A DNA stretch of 5,074 nucleotides from Faucicola sp032089155 (GCA_032089155.1 DAMDEV010000166.1:1-5074); one strand, 5' to 3'. Positions 1 through 5,074 are shown, numbered from the stretch's first letter. Notes: generated from the letters alone by a model not told the origin. Translations and numbers: made by a program.

Positions 1-419
1 ATGCCACTAAACAAAATCATCGGTAACGTCAGCATTGCCACATCTTCTTCGCTGTCGTCATCATCAAACCAATCATCTTCTTCGTCATCGCTGGCATACA
101 TGGCATCAACAAAGCCCACCGACCATTCGCTGATTTCTGAGTTTTCAATATCGAGATAGTCAGTTTCGTCGACATCAAAAGGCAGCTCAATTTCACGCTC
201 ATCTTGCAGCATGGCTTGCAGCTCATCACGCCACTGTTCAATGGCTGATAGCACATCTGGCTTGACTTGTTTTTCATGCCCTTCAAAAAGATAGGTTTGC
301 CAATTGTCTAAAGGTTTGCCGACAATAGAGGCGGTTAAAAAGCCGTGTGTAGCGATGCTCGATAGCCCAAATTCATTATCATCACTGTCTAAAAAATCGA
401 TTAAATCATCAAAATCCAT
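1..419 (-). CDS. UPF0149 (YecA/YgfB-like) family protein, 3' end cut off by window edge
   Basis: The reading frame opens with ATG at 419 and stays open for 139 codons to the window edge, so the C-terminus is missing. I placed it in the UPF0149 (YecA/YgfB) family from its start (FLDSDDNEFGLSSIATHGFLTA, residues 9-30, resembling the 'L..GLLTA' start of YecA). Other support is the GKPL..W segment (34-40), a run of helices (55-75), and the ISEWSVGFVDAMYA segment (96-109), which matches 'VEEWCFGYMRGV' of E. coli YecA. Residues 111-126 are a strongly acidic insert (DDEEDDW then FDDDDSEED). Family members are usually about 170-220 residues, so roughly 30-80 are lost. Whether it ended in a SEC-C zinc motif, as YecA does, cannot be seen. 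The molecular role of the family is not settled; it is probably cytoplasmic. An AGGA lies about 8 bases before the ATG. The gene lies 81 bases downstream of the small acidic-protein gene on the same strand, with a terminator between. Confidence 0.8.
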   Translation of the reverse strand, partial: MDFDDLIDFLDSDDNEFGLSSIATHGFLTASIVGKPLDNWQTYLFEGHEKQVKPDVLSAIEQWRDELQAMLQDEREIELPFDVDETDYLDIENSEISEWSVGFVDAMYASDDEEDDWFDDDDSEEDVAMLTLPMILFSG

Positions 420-456
420 GGTGGTTATCCTAGTATGCTATCAAAAAAGCGGATTG

Positions 457-492
457 AAAAAAGAAAGGTTAATACCTAGTGTATTAACCTTT
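457..492 (-). terminator. Strong intrinsic terminator of the small acidic-protein gene
   Basis: A perfect 12-base-pair inverted repeat (arms 464-475 and 481-492, loop 476-480) begins 9 bases past the stop codon of the upstream gene. Read on the minus strand, the stem is followed after one C by six T residues (462-457). This is the standard Rho-independent layout, although the stem is only moderately GC-containing. A plus-strand role is unlikely because no gene points into it from the left. Confidence 0.8.
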
Positions 493-506
493 TGCTTGAC
501 TTACAA
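478..506 (-). promoter_or_regulatory. Candidate promoter for the UPF0149 gene, overlapping the terminator
   Basis: On the minus strand TTGTAA (506-501, including the TAA stop of the upstream gene) is followed by a 17-base spacer and TACACT (483-478). Each hexamer matches the sigma-70 consensus at 4 of 6 positions. Transcription would begin near 471, inside the terminator's second arm, so the new RNA would lack the first arm and escape termination. The matches are modest, so this is a suggestion. The alternative is simple read-through from the upstream gene. Confidence 0.3.
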
Positions 507-737
507 CTCATCATCGTCAAAATCGTCGTCATCGTCTAAGTCATCAAGATCGTCATCAAAACTGTCTTTAAGTGAGCGCTCTAGACGCTTTTCTTCCAAT
601 AAATTATCAATCAAACGACGTTTTTCAAGACTACTTGCCCGACTTCGACCCGATGCGTCGTCATCCACGAGTCGCGCGTCATCGTCATCATCAAAACTGT
701 CATCTTCAAAGCTATCATCAATATCTGGATCAGCCAT
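501..737 (-). CDS. Small, highly acidic PA3496-family protein (putative envelope integrity protein)
   Basis: This complete 78-residue protein starts at ATG 737, with an excellent ribosome binding site (AAGGAG, 6 bases before the ATG), and ends with TAA. It has a tripartite layout. Residues 1-28 are Asp-rich, residues 36-58 are a charged, probably helical core (EKRRLIDNLLEEKRLERSL), and residues 60-78 are an almost pure Asp tail. By my count 29 of 78 residues are Asp. The core resembles the RR-I-(E/D)-x-L-EE-(K/R)-RL-(R/E) helix of short proteins annotated as 'PA3496 family putative envelope integrity protein' in Pseudomonas and Acinetobacter. That name is a database label with little function behind it. 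There is no signal peptide or membrane segment, so a cytoplasmic location is more likely than an envelope one. The gene has its own promoter and terminator, so it appears monocistronic. The plus-strand frames opposite it are Ser-rich artefacts of the GAT/GAC codon runs. Confidence 0.75.
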   Translation of the reverse strand: MADPDIDDSFEDDSFDDDDDARLVDDDASGRSRASSLEKRRLIDNLLEEKRLERSLKDSFDDDLDDLDDDDDFDDDEL

Positions 738-787
738 TTATTGCTCCTTTCGCTGGTCGATTCGATAAATTTGCAATTTCATAAAGC

Positions 788-816
788 CTTATAATGGGTT
801 TTGTCAGTCAAGTCAA
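788..816 (-). promoter_or_regulatory. Near-consensus sigma-70 promoter of the small acidic-protein gene
   Basis: On the minus strand TTGACT (816-811, 5 of 6 matches to TTGACA) is separated by exactly 17 bases from TATAAG (793-788, 5 of 6 matches to TATAAT). Transcription would start near 781, giving a leader of about 44 bases before the ATG at 737 that includes the AAGGAG site. This is the best promoter in the window and implies strong, independent expression. No operator-like repeat is evident beside it, apart from a tandem TTGACTTGACTGAC stretch at the -35 region. Confidence 0.7.
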
Positions 817-846
817 GTGGCGAAAGAAAAAATAGCCATGATTCGT

Positions 847-2232
847 TTATTTTTCTGTGGCGGTCAAAATTTCATCGCGTTTGGCAATGAGTTCGGTCAT
901 CAAGGTTTCTGATAAACCGTTGTACCAAACCATCTCACGCTCTGTGATAGTGGTCGGATGTTGCAGGTTTTTAAACTGCACTTTGCCATCTAACGTTTTA
1001 AGTAAATCCAGTGGATACAGGAGCAATAAACCATCTTCTTTGGCGTGGTTTGCCATCAGTTTTTGTACGTCATCGAATTGATGACTGATACTGGTACCGA
1101 TGGTTAATGGCAAAGCAAAACGCGATAGCTCACGGTGTTTTTCGTATACCACTTGGTTGAGGATAATCAACAATTTTGACAATAACACCGCTGCCAGTGG
1201 CAATTGCTCGGCTTTACCTGCTAGATGAACGACCGCGCCGTTGGCATTAAAATGCGAGTTGTCTTTGATATACACGTCTTTGATATAGCGATTTAACACA
1301 TTGTTTGACGAGTTAAATAAACTGTTTGATGCGCGCATCAATAGCTGATTACACAATTGAAAATACGGTTTTGCAACTTCAGGTGCCACCCGTTTTAGCA
1401 GATGATACTGGTCGTAAAAATGAATTTGTAATTCGATTTCGGGTTGTTTTTGGCTGTCTACTGTCGCTTCTTGAGCCAGATTGTCAGTCATGTTGGTCGC
1501 TGTGGGCTGGGTTTGGGGAATGTCTTTAGCAGATTTTGATTTTTCTCGATTTAAAAAATCATTGATGGTTTTGCCAGTGGCGGCAGGTTGCGCGGCCGCG
1601 CTGCTATCTTCTGCTTGATTGTATAAGGCGTCATGGTCATCCAACTGCAATTCACCATCGGCTGTCAATACCCTGTTGCTGGGTGCTAAGCCGCCACGGG
1701 CAAGCGCGATATGCTGCTGCACTTTTTCACCCAATTGCGCAAGCTGTTCCTGCGTTGGGCGCGCCATATAGCCATAAATCAACCATAAAAACCCATGCAA
1801 AATTGCTGACCCTAATACAAACAACCACTGACTACTGACAATCTCACCTTTGGATACCGCTTTCATGGTGATGGTGGCGTGACCGAGGACTTGGTTGTTT
1901 TGGATAATGGGTTTGTCAATCACCTGCCCCACTTCGTTTTGCGCTTGTCCCGTTTGCACCAGCGGCTGATTGTTTTGGTCACTGATGACAAGCTTGGCAA
2001 CTTCCTGATCAACTTGGTAGCGGTTTGCCAAGACGCTCAGGCTAATTCTATCTTGGCTCGTGATGCCCACCATGGCTTCTTTGGCTAACTGTTCAACAAT
2101 TTTTTCACCCTTTTGGGTACGCTGCTCGTATTGGGATTTTTCACTACTAAAAGTCAGCATCAAAAAATGTAAACAAAAACTAATAAGTAGCACAATAGCG
2201 AATTTGCCTTGACGGGGGGCTAGATGATTCAT
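847..2232 (-). CDS. Two-pass inner-membrane protein, YtjB/AhpA (Smp)-like N-terminus with a long cytoplasmic C-terminal domain
   Basis: This is a complete 461-residue protein. One transmembrane helix lies at about residues 11-28 after a short positive start, and a second at about 136-156 (WLFVLGSAILHGFLWLIYGY). About 105 residues between them should face the periplasm, and everything after 157 should be cytoplasmic. This layout, and the divergent position next to serB, match E. coli ytjB (smp), whose product is about 214 residues and has no firm biochemical role. Here residues 205-265 are a Gln/Ala/Ser/Thr-rich linker leading to an extra folded domain (about 266-455), beginning with ELQIHFYDQYHLLKRV. 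I recognise no catalytic motif in that domain. Its strand/helix order loosely recalls a nucleotide-cyclase fold (see findings). ATG 2232 is the first usable start, because an in-frame TAA lies about 27 bases upstream. Its ribosome binding site is poor (AAAGAAAG some 13 bases away). The gene is probably expressed from the promoter at 2272-2300. Confidence 0.7.
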   Translation of the reverse strand: MNHLAPRQGKFAIVLLISFCLHFLMLTFSSEKSQYEQRTQKGEKIVEQLAKEAMVGITSQDRISLSVLANRYQVDQEVAKLVISDQNNQPLVQTGQAQNEVGQVIDKPIIQNNQVLGHATITMKAVSKGEIVSSQWLFVLGSAILHGFLWLIYGYMARPTQEQLAQLGEKVQQHIALARGGLAPSNRVLTADGELQLDDHDALYNQAEDSSAAAQPAATGKTINDFLNREKSKSAKDIPQTQPTATNMTDNLAQEATVDSQKQPEIELQIHFYDQYHLLKRVAPEVAKPYFQLCNQLLMRASNSLFNSSNNVLNRYIKDVYIKDNSHFNANGAVVHLAGKAEQLPLAAVLLSKLLIILNQVVYEKHRELSRFALPLTIGTSISHQFDDVQKLMANHAKEDGLLLLYPLDLLKTLDGKVQFKNLQHPTTITEREMVWYNGLSETLMTELIAKRDEILTATEK

Positions 2233-2271
2233 GGGTAGATTAAACTTTCTTTAGGAGCGATTAAATGCTAC

Positions 2272-2300
2272 ATTATCATGTTTATTTTTTTGGCATACAA
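2272..2300 (-). promoter_or_regulatory. Candidate promoter of the YtjB-like gene in the divergent intergenic region
   Basis: On the minus strand TTGTAT (2300-2295, 3 of 6) is followed by a 17-base A-rich spacer and GATAAT (2277-2272, 5 of 6). Transcription would start near 2265, about 33 bases before the ATG at 2232. The -35 element also contains the A-residues of the serB ribosome binding site on the other strand, so the two divergent leaders are packed into 81 bases. I could not find an equally good plus-strand promoter for serB here. Confidence 0.45.
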
Positions 2301-2313
2301 GGGGTAAACTACC

Positions 2314-3309
2314 ATGACGACGAATTTTTTGTATCAACTTAATCAGCATTTTCCCCATAGTTACGCGATTACCCTAAGCGCTGCCAAGTTTGAATTGGGG
2401 CTATTGAGCCAAATTAGCCAAACCCTTGCAAGCCTTCATCCTGCCATTCGCCTCTTACATCAAGACACCTTAGTCAATGAGCTTGATTGGCAAGCCAATG
2501 ACACACTCGCCCAAGCTGAGCAAACCAGCCCTGTGACGACGATTCGCTGGATTTTGACGCTGGAATCAGATAGCGATATCCAAGACTTACCGCACCGTGT
2601 CAAACAAATCGCCGCCAACAACCTCTATCATGTAGATGTCAATGTCATGCCCCTTGCGACATTGGTGCGCCCGCATAAACTGGCGTTGTTTGATATGGAT
2701 TCGACCTTGATTGAGCAAGAAGTAATTGTGGAATTGGCAAAAAAAGCCGGGATTGGTGAGCAAGTCGATACGATCACCGAATCTGCGATGCGCGGCGAAA
2801 TTGATTTTGCCGAAAGCTTTACTCGCCGTGTGGCTTTGCTTAAAGGGTTATCAAGTGAGGTGCTCGAAGATATTATTGCCAATCACGTTACCTTTAGCCC
2901 AGGGGCAAAACGCTTGATTAGCGCACTGAAAAATCATGGTTACTATGTGGTATTGGTCTCAGGCGGCTTTAACTATTTTGCCGAATACGTAAAGAGCAGC
3001 TTAGGGATGGATGAGAGTTATGCCAATGACCTAGATATCGTCGATAATCTAGTGACAGGTGAAATCACCTCAGCGATTGTAGATGGCAAGCGTAAAGCCG
3101 AAATTTTGCAAGCCGTAGCACAGCGTCTAGGCATTAAGCTGTCAGAGACTGTTGCTGTCGGCGATGGCGCTAATGACTTGCCAATGCTAGGGCTAGCCGA
3201 TATCGGTATTGCCTATCGCGCCAAACCGATTGTGCGCGACCAAGCGAATTATGCGGTAACCGTCGCAGGACTCGATGGGGTGATGACTGTCTTGGGATTG
3301 AGCGATTGA
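2314..3309 (+). CDS. serB: Phosphoserine phosphatase SerB
   Basis: SerB hydrolyses O-phospho-L-serine to L-serine, the final step of the phosphorylated serine pathway, in the cytoplasm with Mg2+. All haloacid dehalogenase motifs are present in the 331-residue product. Motif I is DMDST with nucleophile Asp127 and acid/base Asp129. Glu136 and Arg172 (SFTRRVALLKG) sit where the phosphoserine-specificity residues lie in characterised SerB. Motif II is VSGGF with Ser216, the motif III lysine is probably Lys261, and motif IV is GDGANDLPM with Asp284 and Asp288. Residues 1 to about 118 form the N-terminal ACT-like regulatory region of the longer bacterial SerB proteins. The start ATG follows AAGGGG by 9 bases. 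Translation ends with tandem TGA TAG stops. The gene is divergent from the membrane-protein gene (81 bases between starts) and convergent with purC. It appears intact and monocistronic. Confidence 0.97.
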   Translation: MTTNFLYQLNQHFPHSYAITLSAAKFELGLLSQISQTLASLHPAIRLLHQDTLVNELDWQANDTLAQAEQTSPVTTIRWILTLESDSDIQDLPHRVKQIAANNLYHVDVNVMPLATLVRPHKLALFDMDSTLIEQEVIVELAKKAGIGEQVDTITESAMRGEIDFAESFTRRVALLKGLSSEVLEDIIANHVTFSPGAKRLISALKNHGYYVVLVSGGFNYFAEYVKSSLGMDESYANDLDIVDNLVTGEITSAIVDGKRKAEILQAVAQRLGIKLSETVAVGDGANDLPMLGLADIGIAYRAKPIVRDQANYAVTVAGLDGVMTVLGLSD

Positions 3310-3360
3310 TAGACCCAGTCAAACAACACCCATGACTAGGCGTCATAAAATTAACTCAAG

Positions 3361-3388
3361 TAAGTGAGTCTTTGCGATCACTTATTTT
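3361..3388 (+). terminator. Possible weak intrinsic terminator after serB, overlapped by a second inverted repeat
   Basis: TAAGTGA (3361-3367) pairs perfectly with TCACTTA (3378-3384). The stem can extend by TC/GA around a bulged G, and four T residues follow (3385-3388). The stem is AT-rich, so termination may be weak. A second perfect 8-base inverted repeat, CAAGTAAG (3357-3364) with CTTACTTG (3395-3402), shares the bases 3361-3364, so only one of the two pairings can form at a time. Confidence 0.4.
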
Positions 3389-3400
3389 GATAACCTTACT

Positions 3401-3409
3401 TGTGGATAA
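3401..3409 (-). other. Single perfect DnaA-box sequence
   Basis: The minus strand reads TTATCCACA, exactly the strongest E. coli-type DnaA box, in an AT-rich part of the serB/purC convergent gap. Close by, TTATCAAAA (minus strand, near 3385-3393) is only a two-mismatch relative. No cluster, no 13-mer array and no dnaA/dnaN/parA neighbour are seen, so this is not an origin by itself. It could be a DnaA-titrating site or chance. Confidence 0.35.
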
Positions 3410-3448
3410 TTTTTATCGCTAAAAACCTAAATTTAAGCCCAAAAACAC

Positions 3449-3472
3449 AAAACTGGAGCAAGCCCCAGTTTT
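3449..3472. terminator. Bidirectional intrinsic terminator shared by serB and purC
   Basis: AAAACTGG (3449-3456) and CCAGTTTT (3465-3472) form an 8-base-pair stem. One further G-C pair (3458/3463) can close across an A/C mismatch, around a CAAG loop. On the plus strand the stem runs into TTTTAGATGTTT, and on the minus strand into TTTTGTGTTTTT. It lies about 140 bases past the serB stop and about 90 bases past the purC stop, in the right place to stop both converging transcripts. The T-tract is better in the purC direction. Confidence 0.7.
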
Positions 3473-3563
3473 AGATGTTTATCTATTTCACATGCCATCC
3501 AAATTTAATTGGACTTAATTAGATTCGCTGTAGCGATTAGCTAGCTTAATGAATGATTCCGAT

Positions 3564-4292
3564 TTATCGACCTGGCTCATCAACCAAAGACACACCAATA
3601 CGTTGGGCAACTTCTTCATAACCTTCGACCACATCACCTAGGCTTTGACGGAAACGGTCTTTATCCAGTTTTTTCTTGGTTTGTTTGTCCCAGACGCGGC
3701 AACCATCGGGCGAGAACTCATCGCCCAGTACGATACGGTCTTTGAATACCCCAAATTCCAGTTTGAAATCCACCAGCATCAAACCACCGTCATCAAACAT
3801 TTTTGATAACACGTCATTGACTTTAAAGGTTAAGGCTTTCATTTCATCCAGTTGTGCTTGCGTTGCCCAGCCGAGTGATACCGCTAACGAATCATTCACC
3901 ATCGGGTCGCCCAGACCGTCATCTTTATAGAACAATTCAAAGGTAGGTGGCGTCAACGCTTGACCTTCTTGTAGACCTAAGCGGCGTACTAGGCTGCCTG
4001 CGGCATAATTACGTACCACACACTCGACGGGAATCATTGTTAGGCGTTTGACCAGCACTTCTTCATCCGATAATTGCTGTTCAAAATGGGTTTCGATGCC
4101 TGCTTCGCTGAGTTTTTGCATGATAAAGGCATTAAAGCGGTTATTGACTTTGCCTTTACGCGCTAACTGTTCGATACGCTCGCCGTTGAAAGCAGAGGTA
4201 TCATCACGAAATTCTAAAATCAGATAATCTGGATTGTCAGTTTCGAAGACTGATTTTGCTTTGCCTTTATAAAGTAAATCGAGTTTTTGCAT
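3564..4292 (-). CDS. purC: Phosphoribosylaminoimidazole-succinocarboxamide synthase (SAICAR synthetase) PurC
   Basis: PurC joins CAIR and L-aspartate with ATP to give SAICAR in de novo purine synthesis, in the cytoplasm. The 242-residue protein begins MQKLDLLYKGKAKSV, the usual PurC nucleotide-binding start. It carries signature 1 at residues 86-100 (MIPVECVVRNYAAGS), signature 2 at 173-181 (LVDFKLEFG), GDEFSPDG (190-197) and the KDRFRQSLG stretch (211-219). Its length fits the family (E. coli 237). I chose ATG 4292 because homologues start at this MQK. A TTG four codons upstream (4304) would add MGIT and is less likely. The ribosome binding site is modest (GGGA about 8 bases before the ATG). 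The gene lies 134 bases after the BamC-like gene on the same strand, with no convincing promoter between. It may therefore be read in part from the dapA transcript, and it converges with serB downstream. Confidence 0.97.
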   Translation of the reverse strand: MQKLDLLYKGKAKSVFETDNPDYLILEFRDDTSAFNGERIEQLARKGKVNNRFNAFIMQKLSEAGIETHFEQQLSDEEVLVKRLTMIPVECVVRNYAAGSLVRRLGLQEGQALTPPTFELFYKDDGLGDPMVNDSLAVSLGWATQAQLDEMKALTFKVNDVLSKMFDDGGLMLVDFKLEFGVFKDRIVLGDEFSPDGCRVWDKQTKKKLDKDRFRQSLGDVVEGYEEVAQRIGVSLVDEPGR

Positions 4293-4316
4293 GGTAATTC
4301 CCAAATGGCTGTTTAA

Positions 4317-4371
4317 GATTGGCTAAGGTTGGCTCAGTGTAGCTAATTTATGACAGTTGCATTGATTGGCT
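4317..4371. repeat. Short GATTGGCT repeats in the purC upstream gap
   Basis: The 134-base gap before purC contains GATTGGCT twice exactly (4317-4324, 4364-4371) and GGTTGGCT once (4327-4334). The first two copies are exactly 10 bases apart, one DNA turn. TGGCTGA (4367-4373) also pairs with TCAGCCA (4416-4422) across 42 bases. These could be an operator or leader structure, or merely coincidence in a short region. No recognised PurR-type palindrome or purine riboswitch was found. Confidence 0.3.
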
Positions 4372-4426
4372 GATACGCGGTTAGCAACACCAGCTGCCAA
4401 CTATCATCGATGCTGTCAGCCACTCT

Positions 4427-4726
4427 TTATTTTACGGTGCTAATCGGACGCGGTAGCTCAAAACGCTTACTACCTTCTTTTGTGATTTTTAACGTATTTT
4501 CACCCGATTGCGGCACGGCATAAACTGGCGTAAAAGGTAGCGTTTGTGCATCTGCCGGTAATTGGATGGGTTGAAGTTTTTTGGTTTTGGTATAGTCCAA
4601 AGAATTGTCGCCAACTTTACGTTTAAAAGTAGTACAGCCTGTCATAGCAATGCTAGCAGAGGCAATAATCGCTAGGGCTAGCTGGGCGTTGAATCGATTG
4701 CGGTTGGCGCTGCGTGTTTTTTTCAT
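4427..4726 (-). CDS. bamC: Minimal BamC-like outer-membrane lipoprotein (N-terminal lasso segment only)
   Basis: This 99-residue protein has a lipoprotein signal peptide: a basic start (KKTRSANRNR), a hydrophobic stretch (14-29) and a lipobox ending MTGC with Cys31. The mature 69 residues match the unstructured N-terminal part of BamC (NlpB), the accessory lipoprotein of the BAM outer-membrane protein assembly complex. FKRKV follows the Cys as YKRQV does in E. coli. Then come a Tyr about 10 residues later, a KLQPIQLP segment like 'LAELHAP', YAVP (69-72) like 'YAIP', and a Pro-rich end (LPRP) like 'IRPP'. In BamC this 'lasso' wraps BamD. The two folded domains of full-length BamC (about 344 residues) are absent. 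The downstream gap of 134 bases is too small to hold them, so this is not a simple frameshift. The start overlaps the dapA stop (ATGA), so the two are translationally coupled. The dapA-bamC-purC order supports orthology. A BamD-binding role is inferred. Confidence 0.7.
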   Translation of the reverse strand: MKKTRSANRNRFNAQLALAIIASASIAMTGCTTFKRKVGDNSLDYTKTKKLQPIQLPADAQTLPFTPVYAVPQSGENTLKITKEGSKRFELPRPISTVK

Positions 4727-5074
4727 AGTAAACCTGCTTTGGCAAGTGCTTCATCCATCACTTGCTGGTGTTCTGGGGTAAGCCAAGTTAATGGTAAACG
4801 GATACCTTGCTCGATATGACCCATTTTGTATAAGGCATATTTTGCAGGAATGGGACTTGACTCGATAAATAAATCTTGGTGTAAATGGGCTATTTTTTGG
4901 TTTAATGCTTCGGCTTGTTCAAACTCACCTTTGAGTGCCAAGCCAAAAATTTGGCTCATGATTTTTGGCGCGACATTGGCGGTCACTGAAATATTGCCTT
5001 TTGCCCCATGACGCATCAGCGCTAACGCGCTTTCATCATCTCCTGACAATACGCTCATACGACCTTTTACTGCT
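4723..5074 (-). CDS. dapA: 4-hydroxy-tetrahydrodipicolinate synthase DapA, 5' part missing (window edge)
   Basis: DapA condenses pyruvate with L-aspartate semialdehyde, the first committed step of diaminopimelate and lysine synthesis, in the cytoplasm. Only the last 116 residues are present, running off the right edge. They match the C-terminal third of E. coli DapA closely. The recognisable parts are LSGDDESAL (E. coli LSGDDASAL), GNISVTANVAP (GVISVTANVA), a helix with NQKIAHLHQDLF, SSPIPAKYAL (PNPIPVKWA) and a terminal AKAGLL (KHAGLL). The Schiff-base lysine and the catalytic tyrosine and threonine lie upstream of the window. Met at 5058 is internal, not the start. The TGA stop overlaps the ATG of the BamC-like gene by 4 bases, and AGG within the last dapA codons serves as that gene's ribosome binding site. 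Confidence 0.95.
   Translation of the reverse strand, partial: AVKGRMSVLSGDDESALALMRHGAKGNISVTANVAPKIMSQIFGLALKGEFEQAEALNQKIAHLHQDLFIESSPIPAKYALYKMGHIEQGIRLPLTWLTPEHQQVMDEALAKAGLL

Noticed and set aside
29..286. Minus-strand 85-codon frame inside the UPF0149 gene
   Set aside because: It overlaps the longer in-phase UPF0149 frame (419 to the edge), whose product matches a known family. The Met/Lys/Cys-rich composition of the shorter frame is typical of an out-of-frame reading.
505..565. TCATCG/TCATCA near-tandem repeats resembling a microsatellite or CRISPR fragment
   Set aside because: The units are irregular and are simply Asp codons on the coding strand. There are no spacers and no repeat of 20 bases or more.
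304..784. Plus-strand Ser-rich open frames opposite the acidic-protein genes
   Set aside because: They are the reverse reading of GAT/GAC (Asp) codon runs, which give TCA/TCG serine codons. They lack a plausible ribosome binding site and are explained by the minus-strand genes.
2628..2917. Overlapping frames on both strands inside serB
   Set aside because: serB is intact with all catalytic motifs; the alternative frames show no recognisable protein features.
3332..3346. ATGAC/GTCAT inverted repeat right after serB
   Set aside because: The 5-bp stem has no T-tract on the plus strand; it is too weak to call a terminator and too short to call an operator.
3510..3550. TCGCT/AGCGA and TAGCTA small palindromes just downstream of the purC stop
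   Set aside because: The stems are short (5 bp with a 2-base loop, or loopless), with no T-tract. The better terminator lies at 3449-3472.
4293..4304. TTG start for PurC giving MGITMQKL
   Set aside because: PurC homologues start at MQK, the ATG at 4292 is a better codon, and neither start has a strong ribosome binding site that would favour TTG.

Overview
This window looks like chromosomal housekeeping sequence from a gammaproteobacterium, most likely Moraxellaceae (a Moraxella/Psychrobacter/Acinetobacter-type genome). The base composition is moderate to slightly AT-rich. The dapA, BamC-type lipoprotein, purC order is the classical gammaproteobacterial arrangement. SerB, PurC and DapA are of gammaproteobacterial type. 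The family-level placement is inference from protein character and gene order; no marker RNA is present. I see no mobile element, tRNA, rRNA or CRISPR array.

Layout. Positions 1-816 (minus strand) hold two small acidic-protein genes. A UPF0149 (YecA/YgfB-like) gene is cut off by the left edge. Upstream of it is a 78-residue, 37% Asp protein of the PA3496 type, with a near-consensus promoter and a strong intrinsic terminator of its own. Positions 847-2232 (minus) encode a 461-residue two-pass membrane protein with YtjB/AhpA-like (old name Smp) N-terminal architecture and a long cytoplasmic extension. It is divergent from serB (2314-3309, plus), which encodes phosphoserine phosphatase, the last step of serine synthesis. 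Positions 3310-3563 are a 254-base convergent intergenic region with two terminator-like hairpins and one perfect DnaA box. Positions 3564-5074 (minus) carry, in transcription order, dapA (3' part only), a very short BamC-like lipoprotein overlapping dapA by 4 bases, and purC.

How the genes relate. dapA (lysine/diaminopimelate pathway) and the lipoprotein gene are translationally coupled by an ATGA overlap. purC follows after about 130 bases without a clear promoter and may be partly cotranscribed. serB is transcribed toward purC, and the two transcripts share a bidirectional terminator. The membrane protein next to serB keeps a neighbourhood also seen in Escherichia coli, where ytjB is divergent from serB.

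The most noteworthy points are: (i) the lipoprotein between dapA and purC keeps the BamD-binding 'lasso' segment of BamC but lacks both folded domains; (ii) the YtjB-like protein carries an extra C-terminal domain whose strand/helix order loosely recalls a degenerate class III nucleotide cyclase fold; (iii) a candidate promoter overlaps the terminator between the two acidic-protein genes. I found no evidence of a wholly new multi-gene system.
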